NCBI RefSeq assembly: GCF_963678635.1
Contig: NC_087068.1
Location: 39,829,649 to 39,893,648 of the forward strand
Direction: 5' to 3'
DNA length: 64,000 nt
Source: Symsagittifera roscoffensis
Lineage: Eukaryota > Xenacoelomorpha > Acoela > Convolutidae
In this document: positions 37,101-49,973 of the stretch, piece by piece
How positions within the stretch are numbered: the stretch's first letter is position 1
Layout of the letters: each line of letters starts with the position of its first letter
Made by a program: the position numbers and the translations under genes
The notes under the pieces: model-generated
Database searches by the model: none
Told to the model about the DNA's origin: nothing
Seen by the model: only the letters and a program-made list of their open reading frames with translations

Positions 37101-40100
37101 AGGTATGCTGACGGCTCATGTTAGTAATAAGTTTTTGAATTTGGTCTTTATGTTTCTGAAATATGTCATTTTTTGTGTTTATCCTTGATGCCATCTTCTG
37201 TGGTACATTTTTTTTCATTTTTCAGGACAGTATGTGGCTAGTTAAAAAATCCTAATGTGTTCATTGTTGTTCAATTCATCAATTTTACTGGGTTAGCGAT
37301 CTTTGCAGAAGCGGATTTGCGCTCTGGTGAATTTTGTCCGAAAAAAGTTGTCGTCACAAATTGGTAGTTTTCACTAGCTTCTGTTAATGGGTACTGAATG
37401 TTTCTTCAGTTTTGACATCTTTGAAATACACAGCGACAACTTATGGGTTGTTAATGTGTTGTGGGTATGCTGACGGTTCATGGTAGTACTATTTTTTTGA
37501 ATTCGGTCTTTGTTTCTGAAATATGTCATTTTTTGTGTTTACCTTGATGCAATCTTCGGTGGTACACATTTTTTTCATTTTTCAGGACAGTGTGTGGCTA
37601 GCTGGAAATCTTGATGAGTTCATTGTTGTTCCATTCATCAATTCTACTGGGTAAGCTATCGTTGCAGAAGCAGATTCGCGCTGTGGTGATTTTTTGTCCG
37701 AAAAAAGTTGTCGTCACAAATTGGTAGTTTCCACTAGCTTCTGGTATTGGCTACTGAACGTTTCTTCAATTTTGACATCTTTGAAATATACAGCGACCAT
37801 TTTTTGGTTTGTTAATGCACTGTGGGTATGCTGACGGTTCATGGTAGTACTAAGTTTTTGATTTTGGTTTTAATGTTTCTGAAATATGTCATTTTTTGTG
37901 TATATCCTTGATGCGATCTTTGGTGGTACAAATTTTTTTTTCAGCATAGTGTGTGGCTAGTTTAGAAATCTTGATGTGTTCGTTGTTGTTCCATTCATCA
38001 ATTCTACTGGGTTAGCGATCGTTGCAGAAGCGGATTTGCATTGTGAAGATTTTTTCTCCGAAAAAAGTTGTCGTCATAAATTGGTAGTTTCCACAAGCTT
38101 CTGGTATTGGCCACTAAACGTTTCTTCATTTTTGACATTTTTGAAAAACACAGCGACGTTTTTTTTTGGGTTTTTAATGCATTGTGGGTATGACGACGGA
38201 TCATGGTAGTACTAAGTTTTTGATTTCGGTTTTATGTTTCTGAAACATGTCATTTTTTGTGTTTATCCTTAATGCGATCTTCGATGGTTGAAGTTTTTTC
38301 ATTTTTCAGGACAGCGTGTGGCTACTTAAGAAATCTTGATGTGTTCAGTGTTGTTCCATTCATCAATTCTACTGGGTTAGCGATCGTTGCAGAAGCGGAT
38401 TTGCGCTGTGGTGAGTTTTTGTAAGAAAAAAGTTGTCGTCACAAATTTGTTGTTTCCACTAGCTTCTGTTTTTGGCTACTGAATGTTTCTTCAGTTTTGA
38501 TATCTTTGAAATACTTAGCGACATTTTTTGCGTTGTTAATGCATTGTGAGTATGCTGACGGTTCAAGGTAGTACTAAGTTTTTGATTTTTTTTTTGTGTT
38601 TCTGAAATTTGTCATTTTTTCTTTTTATCCTTGATGCGATCTTCGGTGGTACAATTTTTCTTTTCATTTTTCAGGACAGTGTGTGGCTAGTTAAAAAATC
38701 TTAATGTGTTCATTGTTGTTCAATTCATCAATTTTACTGGGTTAGCGATTTTTGCAGAAGCGGATTTGCGCTCTGGTGAATTTTGTCCGAAAAAAGTTGT
38801 CGTCACAAATTGGTAGTTTTCACTAGCTTCTGTTAATGGGTACTGAATGTTTCTTCAGTTTTGACATCTTTGAAATTCACAGCGACAACTTATGGGTTGT
38901 AAATGTGTTGTGGGTATGCTGACGGTTCATGGTAGTACTATTTTTTTTGAATTCGGTCTTTGTTTCTGAAATATGTCATTTTTTGTGTTTATCCTTGATG
39001 CAATCTTCGGTGGTACACAATTTTTTCATTTTTCAGGACAGTGTGTGGCTAGTTCGGAAATCTTGATGAGTTCATTGTTGTTCCATTCATCAATTCTACT
39101 GGGTAAGCTATCGTTGCAGAAGCAGATTCGCGCTGTGGTGATTTTTTGTCCGAAAAAAGTTGTCGTCACAAATTGGTAGTTTCCACTAGCTTCTGGTATT
39201 GGCTACTGAATGTTTCTTCAATTTTGACATCTTTGAAATACACAGCGACAATTTTCTGGATTGTTAATGCGTGTGAGTATGCCGACGGTTCATGGTAGTA
39301 CTAAGTTTTTGAATTTGTTCTTTATGTTTCTGAAATATGTCATTTTTTGTGTTTATCCTTGATGCCATCTTCTGTGGTACAATTTTTTTCAATTTTCAGG
39401 ACAGTTTGCGGCTATTTAAAAAGTCTTAAAATTTTCATTGTTGTTCAATTCATCATTTATACTGGGTTAGCGATCTTTGCAGAAGCGGATTTGCGCTCTG
39501 GTGATTTTTGTCCGAAAAAAGTTGTCGTCACAAATTGGTAGTTTTCACTAGCTTCTGTTGATGGGTACTGAATGTTTCTTCAGTTTTGACATCTTTGAAA
39601 TACGTGGCGACCTTTTTCTGGGTTGTTAATGAGTTGTCGGTACGCTGACGGCTCATTGTAGTATTAATTTCTTGAATTTGGTCTTTATGTTTCTGAAATA
39701 TGTCATTTTTTGTGTTTATCCTTGATGCCATCTTCTGTGGTACAATTTTTTTTTATTTTTCAGGACAGTGTGTGGCTAGTTAAAAAATCTTAATGTGTTC
39801 ATTGTTGTTCAATTCATAATTTTTACTGGGTTAGCGATCTTTGCAGAAGCGATTTTGCGCTCTGGTGATTTTTTGTCCGAAAAAAGTTGTCGTCACACAT
39901 TGGTAGTTTTCACTAGCTTCTGGTAATGGGTACTGAATGTTTCTTCAGTTTTGACATCTTTGAAATACGTTACGACATTTTTCTGGGTTGTTAATGAGTT
40001 GTGGGTACGCTGACGGCTCATGCTAGTATTAAGTTTTTGAGTTTGGTCTTTATGTTTCTGATATATGTCATTTTTTGTGATTATCCTTGATGCCATCTTC

Positions 40101-41120
40101 TGTGGTACAATTTTTTTCATTTTTCAGGACAGTGTGCGGCTAGTTAATAAATCTTAATGTATTCATTGTTGTTCAATTCATCATTTTTACTGGGTTAGAG
40201 ATCTTTGCAGAAGCTGATTTGCGCTCTGATGATTTTTGTCAGAAAAAAGTTGTCGTCACAAATTGGTAGTTTTCACTAGCTTCTGTTAATGGGTACTGAA
40301 TGTTTCTTCAGTTTTGACATCTTTGAAATACACAGCAACAATTTTCTGGTTTGTTAATGCGTTGTGGGTATGCTGGCGGTTCATGGTAGTTCTAAGGTTT
40401 TGAATTTGGTCTTTATGTTTCTGGAAAATGTCATTTTTTCTGTTTATCCCTGATGCGATCTTCGGTGGTACAAATTTTGTTCATTTTTCAGGACAGTGTG
40501 TGGCTAGTTAAGAAATCTTGATGTGTCCATTGATGTTCCATTCATCAATTCTACTGGGTAAACAATCGTTGCAGAAGCAGATTTGCGCTGTGGTGATTTT
40601 TTGTCCGAAAAAAGTTGTCGTCACAAATTGGTAGTTTAAACTAGCTTCTGGTATTGGCTACTGAACGTTTCTTCAATTTTGACATCCTTGAAATACTCAG
40701 CGACAATTTTTTGGGTTGTTAATGCCTTGTGAGTATGCTGACGGTTCATGGTAGTACTAAGTTTTTGAATTTGGTCTTTATGTTTCTGAAATTTGTCATT
40801 TTTTGTGTTTATCCCTGATGCGATCTTCGGTGGTACAAATTTTGTTCATTTTTCAGGACAGTGTGTGGCTAGTTAAGAAATCTTGATGTGTTGATTGTTG
40901 TTCCATTCATCAATTCTACTGGGTAAGCGATCGTTGCAGAAGCAGATTTGCGCTGTGGTGATTTTTTGTCCGAAAAAAGTTATCACAACTTGGTAGTTTA
41001 AACTAGCTTCTGGTATTGGCTACTGAACGTTTCTTCAATTTTGACAACTTTGAAATACTCAGCGACATTTTTTTTGGGTTATTAATGCCCTGTGAGTATG
41101 CCAAAGGTTCATGGTAGTAC

Positions 41121-42947
41121 TAGGTTTTTTGAATTTGGTCTTTATGTTTCTGAAATATGTCATTTTTTTTTTGTTTATCCTTGATGCCATCTTCTGTGGT
41201 ACAATTTTTTTTTCAATTTTCAGGACAGTGTGTGGCTAGTTAAAAAATCCTAATATGTTCATTGTTGTTCAATTCATCATTTCTACTGGGTTAGCGATCT
41301 TTGCAGAAGCGGATTTGCGCTGTGGTGATTTTTTTCCGAAAAATGTTGTCGTCACAAATTGTTAGTTTTCACTAACTTCTGGTATTGGGTACTGAATGTT
41401 TCTTCAGTTTTGACATCATTGAAATACTCAGCGACAATTTTTGGGTTGTTAATGCCTTGTAAGTATGCTGACGGTTCATGGTAGTACTAAGATTTTGATT
41501 TGGCTTTTTGTGTTTCTGAAATATGTCCGTTTTTGTGTTTATCCTTGATGCGATCTTCGGTGGTACAGATTTTTTTTCATTTTTCAGGACAGTGTGTGGC
41601 TAGTTAAGAAATCGTGATGTGTTCATTGTTGTTCAATTCATCATTTCTACTGGGTTAGCGATCTTTGCAGAAGCGGATTTGCGCTGTGGTGATTTTTGTC
41701 CGAAAAAAGTTGTCATCACAAATTGGTAGTTTTCACTAGCTTCTGGTATTGGGTAGTGAATGTTTCTTCAGTTTTGACATCTTTAAAATACAGAGCGCCA
41801 GTTTTTTCGGGTTGTTAATGCATTGTGAGGATGCTGACGGTTCATGGTAGTACTAAGTTTTTGAATTCGGTCTTTATGATTCTGAAATATGTCATTTTTT
41901 GTGTTTATCCTTGATGCCATCTTCTGTGGTACAATTTTTTTTCAAATTTTTAGGACAGTGTATGGTTAGTTAAAAATCTTAATGTGTTCATTGTTGTTCA
42001 ATTCATCATTTCTACTGGGTTAGCGATCTTTGCAGAAGCGGATTTTCGCTGTGGTGATTTTTGTCCGAAAAAAGTTGTCATCACAAATTGGTAGTTTTCA
42101 CTAGCTTCTGGTATTGGGTACTGAATGTTTCTTCAGTTTTGACATCTTTGAAATACACAGCCACAGTTTTTTCGGGTTGTTAATGCCTTGTGAGTATGCT
42201 GACGGTTCATGGTAGTACTAAGATTTTGATTTGGCTTTTTGTGTTTCTGAAATATGTCCGTTTTTGTGTTTATCCTTGATGCGATCTTCGGTGGTACAAA
42301 TTTTTTTCGTTTTTCAGGACAGTATGTGGCTAGTTTGGAAATTTTGATGTGTTTATTGTTGTTCCATTCATCGATTCTTCTGGGTTATTGATCGTTGCAG
42401 AAGCGGATTTGCGCTGTGGTGATTTTTGTCCGAAGAAAGTTGTCATCACAAATTGGTAGTTTTCACTAGCTTCTGGTATTGGGTACTGAATGTTTCTTCA
42501 GTTTTGACATCTTTAAAATACAGAGCGCCAGTTTTTTCGGGTTGTTAATGCATTGTGAGTATGCTGATGGTTCATGGTATTACTAAGATTTTGATTTGGC
42601 TTTTTGGGTTTCTGAAATATGTTCGTTTTTGTGTTTATCCTTGATGCGATCTTCGGTGGTACAATTTTTTTTCGTTTTTCAGGACAGTATGTGGCTAGTT
42701 AGGAAATCTTGATGTGTTTATTGTTGTTCCATTCATCGATTCTTCTGGGTTATTGATCGTTGCAGAAGCGGATTTGCGCTGTGGTGATTTTGTCCGAAAA
42801 AAGTTGTCATCACAAATTGGTAGTTTTCACTAGCTTCTGGTATTGGGTACTGAATGTTTCTTCAGTTTTGACATCTTTAAAATACAGAGCGCCAGTTTTT
42901 TCGGGTTGTTAATGCATTGTGAGTATGCCGAAGGTTCATGGTAGTAC
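41121..42947. repeat. 5-monomer HOR, copy 1 (~1827 bp)
   Basis: Starts at taggttttttgaatttgg and is followed by a copy starting at 42948. Shared markers include aatcctaatatgttc, ttgttagttttcactaac, gtgtatggttagttaaaaatc (ggacag at 41953 and 43781), gaattcggtctttatgattctg and cagagcgccagttttttcggg. Confidence 0.82.
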
Positions 42948-44775
42948 TAGGTTTTTTGAATTTGGTCTTTATGTTTCTGAAATATGTCATTTTTTTTTGT
43001 TTATCCTTGATGCCATCTTCTGTGGTACAATTTTTTTTTCAATTTTCAGGACAGTGTGTGGCTAGTTAAAAAATCCTAATATGTTCATTGTTGTTCAATT
43101 CATCATTTCTACTGGGTAAGCGATCTTTGCAGAAGCGGATTTGCGCTGTGGTGATTTTTTTCCGAAAAATGTTGTCGTCACAAATTGTTAGTTTTCACTA
43201 ACTTCTGGTATTGGGTACTGAATGTTTCTTCAGTTTTGACATCATTGAAATACTCAGCGACAATTTTTGGGTTGTTAATGCCGTATGAGTATGCTGACGG
43301 TTCATGGTAGTACTAAGATTTTGATTTGGCTTTTTGTGTTTCTGAAATATGTTCGTTTCTGTCTTTATCCTTGATGCGATCTTCGGTGGTACAGATTTTT
43401 TTTCCATTTTTCAGGACAGTGTGTGGCTAGTTAAGAAATCTTGATGTGTTCAATGTTGTTCAATTCATCATTTCTACTGGTTTAGCGATCTTTGCAGAAG
43501 CGGATTTGCGCTCTGGTGGTTTTTGTCCGAAAAAAGTTGTCATCACAAATTGGTAGTTTTCACTAGCTTCTGGTATTGGGTAGTGAATGTTTCTTCAGTT
43601 TTGACATCTTTAAAATACAGAGCGCCAGTTTTTTCGGGTTGTTAATGCATTGTGAGTATGCTGACGGTTCATGGTAGTACTAAGTTTTTGAATTCGGTCT
43701 TTATGATTCTGAAATATGTCATTTTTTGTGTTTATCCTTGATGCCATCTTCTGTGGTACAATTTTTTTTTCAAATTTTTAGGACAGTGTATGGTTAGTTA
43801 AAAATCTTAATGTGTTCATTGTTGTTCAATTCATCATTTCTACTGGGTTAGCGATCTTTGCAGAAGCGGATTTGCGCTGTGGTGATTTTTGTCCGAAAAA
43901 AGTTGTCATCACAAATTGGTAGTTTTCACTAGCTTCTGGTATTGGGTACTGAATGTTTCTTCAGTTTTGACATCTTTGAAATACACAGCGACAGTTTTTT
44001 CGGGTTGTTAATGCATTGTGAGTATGCTGACGGTTCATGGTATTACTAAGATTTTGATTTGGCTTTTTGGGTTTCTGAAATATGTCCGTTTTTGTGTTTA
44101 TCCTTGATGCAATCTTCGGTGGTACAGATTTTTTTTCATTTTTCAGGACAGTGTGTGGCTAGTTAAGAAATCTTGATGTGTTCATTGTTGTTCAATTCAT
44201 CATTTCTACTGGGTTAGCGATCGTTGCAGAAGCGGATTTGCGCTGTGGTGATTTTTGTCCGAAAAAGTTGTCGTCACAAATTGGTAGTTTTCATTAGCTT
44301 CTGGTATTGGGTACTGTTCGTTTCTTCAGTTTTGACATCTTTGAAATCCACAGCGACAATTTTCTGGGTTGTTAAAACGTTTTGAGTATGCTGACGGATC
44401 TTGGTATTACTACCAAGTTTTTGAATTTGGTGTTTATGTTTCTGAAATATGTCATTTTTTGTGTTTATCCTTGATGCCATCTTCTGTGGTACAAATTATT
44501 TTCATTTATCAGGACAGTATGTGGCTAGTTAAAAATTCTTAATGTGTTCATTGTTGTTCAATTCATCATTTCTACTGGGTTAGCGATCTTTGCAGGAGCA
44601 GATTTGCGCTGTGGTGATTTTTGTCCGAAAAATGTTGTCGCCACAAATTGGTAGTTTTCACTACCTTCTGGTATTGGGTACTGAACGTTTCTTCAGCTTT
44701 GACATCTTTGAAATACACAGCGGCAATTTTCTGGGTTGTTAATGCGTTGTGGGTATGCTGACGGTTCATGGGAGT
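42948..44775. repeat. 5-monomer HOR, copy 2
   Basis: Repeats the preceding block with scattered substitutions. A shorter third stretch with the gaattcggtc and gtgtatggttag markers appears about 1825 bp further on (ggacag at 45606), but sequence around it differs, so the third copy is only partial. Confidence 0.8.
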
Positions 44776-45070
44776 TCTAAGTTTTTGAATTTGGTCTTTG
44801 TGTTTCTGAAATATGTCATTTTTTATGTTTATCCTTGATGCCATCTTCTGTGGTACAAATTTTTTCAATTTTCAGGACAGTGTGTGGCTAGTTAAAAAAT
44901 CTTAATGTGTTCATTGTTGTTCAATTTATCATTTCTACTGGGTTAGCGATCTTTTCAGAAGCGGATTTGCGCTGTGTTAATTTTTGTCCGAAAAATGTTG
45001 TCGTCACAAATTGGTAGTTTTCACTAGCTTCTGGTATTGGGTACTGAATGTTTCTTCAGTTTTGACATCT
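44255..45070. repeat. 0.8-kb tract duplicated 9.94 kb away, left copy
   Basis: Matches 54199-55013 at a constant offset of 9943 bp with only a handful of differences. Shared rare variants are gtactgttcgtttcttc, gttaaaacgttttgag, ggatcttggtattactacc, catttatcaggacag, gtcgccacaaattgg, ctaccttctgg and catgggagttctaag. Neighbouring monomers do not carry them. Confidence 0.87.
44572..44844 (-). other. Longer version of the minus-strand frame, stop codon shifted
   Basis: Here the usual TGA is lost because the plus strand reads gtcgccacaa, so the frame continues through WRQHFSDKNHHSAN to a stop about 30 codons later. The copy in the 9.94-kb duplicate (54509-54787) does the same. This shows that single substitutions change the frame's length freely, which argues against a constrained protein. 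Confidence 0.4.
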
Positions 45071-47719
45071 TTGAAATACACAGCGACAGTTTTTTCGGGT
45101 TGTTAATGCATTGTGAGTATGCTGACGGTTCATGGTATTACTAAGATTTTGATTTGGCTTTTTGGGTTTCTGAAATATGTCCGTTTTTGTGTTTATCCTT
45201 GATGCAATCTTCGGTGGTACAGATTTTTTTTCATTTTTCAGGACAGTGTGTGGCTAGTTAAGAAATCTTGATGTGTTCATTGTTGTTCAATTCATCATTT
45301 CTACTGGGTTAGCGATCGTTGCAGAAGCGGATTTGCGCTGTGGTGATTTTTGTCCGAAAAAAGTTGTCATCACAAATTGGTAGTTTTCACTAGCTTCTGG
45401 TATTGGGTACTGAATGTTTCTTCAGTTTTGACATCTTTGAAATACAGAGCGCCAGTTTTTTGGGTTGTTAATGCGTTGTGGGTATGCTGACAATTCACTG
45501 TAGTACTAAGTTTTTGAATTCGGTCGTTATGATTCTGAAATATGTCATTTTTTGTGTTTATCCTTGATGCCATCTTCTGTGGTACAATTTTTTTTCAAAT
45601 TTTTAGGACAGTGTATGGTTAGTTAAAAATCTTAATGTGTTCATTGTTGTTCAATTCATCATTTCTACTGGGTTAGCGATCTTTGCAGAACCGGATTTGC
45701 GCTGTGGTGATTTTTGTCCGAAAAATGTTTTCGTCGCAATTTGGTAGTTTTCACTAGCTTCTGGTAATGGGTACTGAAAGTTTCTTCAGTTTTGACATCT
45801 TTGAAATACACAGCGACAATTTTCTGGGTTGTTAATGCGTTGTGGGTATGTTGACGGTTCAAGATAGTACTAAGTTTTTCAATTTGGTCTTTATGTATCT
45901 GAAATATGTCATTTTTTGTGTTTACCCTTGATGCCATCTTCTGTGGTTCAGTTTTTTTTTCAATTTTCAGGACAGTGTGTGGCTAGTTAAAAAAACTTAA
46001 TGTGTTCATTGTTGTTCAATTCCTCATTTCTACTGGGTTAGCGATCTTTGCAGAAGCGGATTTGCGCTGTGGTGATTTTGGTCCGAAAAATGTTGTCGTC
46101 ACAAATTGGTAGTTTTCACTAGCTTCTGGTATTGGGTACTGAATGTTTCTTCAGTTTTGACGATATCTTTGAAATACACAGCGAGAATTTTTTTGAGTTG
46201 CTAATGCATTGTGAGTATGCTCACGGCTCATGGTAGTACTAAGTTTTTGATTTGGCTTTTTGTGTTTCTGAAATATGTCATTTTTTGTGTTTATCCTTCA
46301 TGCGATCTTCGGTGGTACAATTTTCTTTCATTTTTCAGGACAGTGTGTGGCTAGTTAAGAAATATTGATGTGTTCATTGTTCTTCAATTCATCATTTCTA
46401 CTGGGTTAGCGATCTTTGCAGAAGCGGATTTGCGCTGTGGTGATTTTTGTCCGAAAAAAGTTGTCGTCACAAATTGGTAGTTTTCACTAGCTTCTGAAAT
46501 TGGGTACTGAACGTTTCTTTAGTTTTGACATCTTTGAAATACACAGCGACAATTTTATTGGGTTGCTAATGCGTTGTGGGTATGCTGACGGTTCATGGTA
46601 GTACTAAGTTTTTGAATTTGGTCTTTATGTTTCTGGAATATGTCATTTTTTGTGTTTATCCTTGATGCCATCTTCTGTGGTACTATTTTTTTCAATTTTC
46701 AGGACAGTGTGGCTAGGTAAAAAATCTTAATGTTTTCATTGTTGTTCAATTCATCTTTTCTACTGGGTTAGCGATCTTTGCAGGAGCACATTTGCGCTGT
46801 GGTGATTTTTGTCCGAAAAATGTTGTCGTCTTAAATTGGTAGTTTTCACTAGCTTCTGGTATTGGGTACTGAACGTTTCTTCAGTTTTGACATCTTTGAA
46901 ATACACAGCGACAATTTTTTGGGTTGTTATTGCATTGTGGGTATGCTGAAAGTTCATAGTAGTACTAAGTTTTTGATTTGGCTTTTTGTGTTTCTGAAAA
47001 ATGTCGCTTTTTGTGTTTGTGCTTGATGCGATCTTCGGTGGTACAAATTTTTTTCGTTTTTCAGGACAGTGTGTGACTAGTTAAAAAATCTTATTGTGTT
47101 CATTGTTGTTCAATTCATCATTTCTACTGGGTTAGCGATCGTTTCAGAAGCGGATTTGCGCTGTGGTGATTTTTGTCCGAAAAATGTTGTCGTCACAAAT
47201 TGGTAGTTTTCACTAGCTTCTGGTATTGGGTACTGAATGTTTCTTCAGTTTTGACATCTTTGAAATACACAGCGACATTTTTTTGGGTTGTTATTACATT
47301 GTGAGTATGCTGAAAGTTCATAGTAGTACTAAGTTTTTGATTTGGCTTTTTGTGTTTCTGAAATATGTCGTTTTTTGTGTTTGTGCTTGATGCGATCTTC
47401 GGTGGTACAAATTTTTTTCGTTTTTCAGGGCAGTGTGTGACTAGTTAAAAAATCTTATTGTGTTCATTGTTGTTCAATTCATCATTTCTACTGGGTTAGC
47501 GATCTTTTCAGAAGCGGATTTGCGCTGTGGTGATTTTTGTCCGAAAAATGTTGTCGTCACAAATTGGTAGTTTTCACTAGCTTCTGGTATTGGGTACTGA
47601 ATGTTTCTTCAGTTTTGACATCTTTGAAATACACAGCGACATTTTTTTGGGTTGTTATTGCATTGTGAGTATGCTGACAGTTCATGGTAGTACTAAGTTT
47701 TTGGTTTGGCTTTTTGTGT

Positions 47720-47811
47720 TTCTGAAATATGTCATTTTTGTGTTTATCCTTGATACGATCTTTTGTGGTACAAGTTTTTTCTTTTGTTCAGGACAGTGTG
47801 TGGCTAGTTAA
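47720..47811. repeat. Patch identical to 26083-26174 inside block V
   Basis: 92 bases identical to block III sequence 21637 bp to the left, including gatacgatcttttgtgg and the interrupted run ttttttcttttgttcagg, a combination I saw only at these two places. The surrounding block V copies read gatgcgatcttcggtgg. Confidence 0.83.
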
Positions 47812-47874
47812 AAAATCTTATTGTGTTCATTGTTGTTCAATTCATCATTTCTACTGGGTTAGCGATCTTTTCAG

Positions 47875-47957
47875 GACATTGTGCAGCTAGTTAAATCATC
47901 TTGATGTGTTCATTGGTGTTCCATTCATCAATTCTTTTGAGTTAGTGATCGTTGCAG
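47875..47957. repeat. 83-bp insertion resembling the left-edge monomer
   Basis: Between tttcag and aag of an ordinary block V copy lie 83 extra bases that match about 37-119 of this window with only about four differences (gacattgtgcagctag, aattctttt, gttagtgatcgttgcag). The entry point shares ttttcag and the exit point shares cag, as expected for template switching at microhomology. The next monomers lie 1174 bp from their partners (three monomers plus 83 bp), which confirms the insertion size. Confidence 0.84.
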
Positions 47958-49093
47958 AAGGTAAATTGCGCTGTGGTGATTTTTGTCCAAAAATTGTTGT
48001 CGTCACAAATTGGTAGTTTTCACTAGCTTCTGGTATTGGGTACTGAATGTTTCTTCAGTTTTGACATCTTTGAAATACACAGCGACATTTTTTTGGGTTG
48101 TTATTGCATTGTGAGTATGCTGACAGTTCATGGTAGTACTAAGTTTTTGGTTTGGCTTTTTGTGTTTCTGAAATATGTCGTTTTTTGTGTTTGTGCTTGA
48201 TGCGATCTTCGGTGGTACAAATTTTTTTCGTTTTTCAGGACAGTGTGTGACTAGTTAAAAAATCTTATTGTGTTCATTGTTGTTCAATTCATCATTTCTA
48301 CTGGGTTAGCGATCGTTTCAGAAGCGGATTTGCGCTGTGGTGATTTTTGTCCGAAAAATGTTGTCGTCACAAGTTGGTAGTTTTCACTAGCTTCTGGTAT
48401 TGGGTACTGAATGTTTCTTCAGTTTTGACATCTTTGAAATACACAGCGACATTTTTTGGGTTGTTATTGCATTGTGAGTATGCTGAAAGTTCATAGTAGT
48501 ACTAAGTTTTTGATTTGGCTTTTTGTGTTTCTGAAATATGTCGTTTTTTGTGTTTGTGCTTGATGCGATCTTCGGTGGTACAAATTTTTTTCGTTTTTCA
48601 GGGCAGTGTGTGACTAGTTAAAAAATCTTATTGTGTTCATTGTTGTTCAATTCATCATTTCTACTGGGTTAGCGATCTTTTCAGAAGCGGATTTGCGCTG
48701 TGGTGATTTTTGTCCGAAAAATGTTGTCGTCACAAATTGGTAGTTTTCACTAGCTTCTGGTATTGGGTACTGAATGTTTCTTCAGTTTTGACATCTTTGA
48801 AATACACAGCGACATTTTTTTGGGTTGTTATTGCATTGTGAGTATGCTGACAGTTCATGGTAGTACTAAGTTTTTGGTTTGGCTTTTTGTGTTTCTGAAA
48901 TATGTCGTTTTTTGTGTTTATCCTTGATGCGATCTTCGGTGGTACAAATTTTTTTAATTTTTCAGGACAGTGTGTGGCTAGTTAAAAAATCTTATTGTGT
49001 TCATTGTTGTTCAATTCATCATTTCTACTGGGTTAGCGATCTTTTCAGAAGCACATTTGCGCTTTAGTGATTTTTGTCCGAAAAATGTTGTCG

Positions 49094-49297
49094 TCACAAA
49101 TTGGTAGTTTTCACTAGCTTCTGGTATTGGGTACTGAATTTTTCTTCAGTTTTGACATCTTTGAAATACACAGCGACAATTTTTTGGGTTGTTAATGCAT
49201 TGTTGGTATGCTGACGGTTCATGGTAGTACTAAGTTTTTGAATTTGGTCTTTATGTTTCTGAAATATGTCATTTTTTGTGTTTATCCTTGATGCCAT
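49094..49297 (-). other. Representative minus-strand open frame, 67 codons, unlikely or unproven gene
   Basis: A frame beginning MASRINTKND and ending KLVKTTNL recurs in the same monomer position in roughly two dozen block V copies. It has a real ATG (the cat in gatgccatcttc) with A at -3 and G at +4, a good eukaryotic start context. The stop is the TGA formed by gtcgtcaca. The predicted peptide is basic and rich in K, T, Q and N, with no signal peptide, membrane segment or known motif that I can see. Some copies differ by whole codons (67 or 68 residues). Frames in sister copies are broken by run-length changes, and block III copies lack the ATG. I do not call it a gene: common ancestry alone could explain the repeated open frame. 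Confidence 0.4.
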
Positions 49298-49973
49298 CTT
49301 CTGTGGTACAATTTATTCCAATTTTCAGGACAGTGTGTGGCTAGTTAAAAAATCCTAATGGGTTCATTGTTGTTCAAATCATGATTTCTACTGGGTTAGC
49401 GATCTTTGCAGGAGCAGATTTGCGCTGTGGTGATTTTTGTCCGAAAAATGTTGTCGTCACAAATTGGTAGTTTTCACTAGCTTCTGGTATTGGGTACTGA
49501 ACGTTTCTTCAGTTTTGGCATCTTTGAAATACACAGCGACAATTTTTTGGGTTGTTATTGCATTGTGGGTATGCTGACAGTTCATGGTAGTACTAATTTT
49601 TTGGTTTGGCTTTTTGTGTTTCTGAAATATGTCATTTTTTGTGTTTATCCTTGATGCGATCTTCGGTGGTACAAATTTTTTTAATTTTTCAGGACAGTGT
49701 GTGGCTAGTTAAAAAACCTTCATGTGTTCATTGTTGTTCAATTCATCATTTCTACTGAGTTAGCGATCTTTTCAGAAGCACATTTGCGCTTTAGTGATTT
49801 TTGTCCGAAAAATGTTGTCGTCACAAATTGGTAGTTCTCACTAGCTTCTGGTATTGGGTACTGAATTTTTCTTCAGTTTTGACATCTTTGAAATACACAG
49901 CGAAAATTTTTTGGGTTGTTAATGCATTGTGGGTATGCTGACAGTTCATAGTAGTACTAAGTTTTTGATTTGG

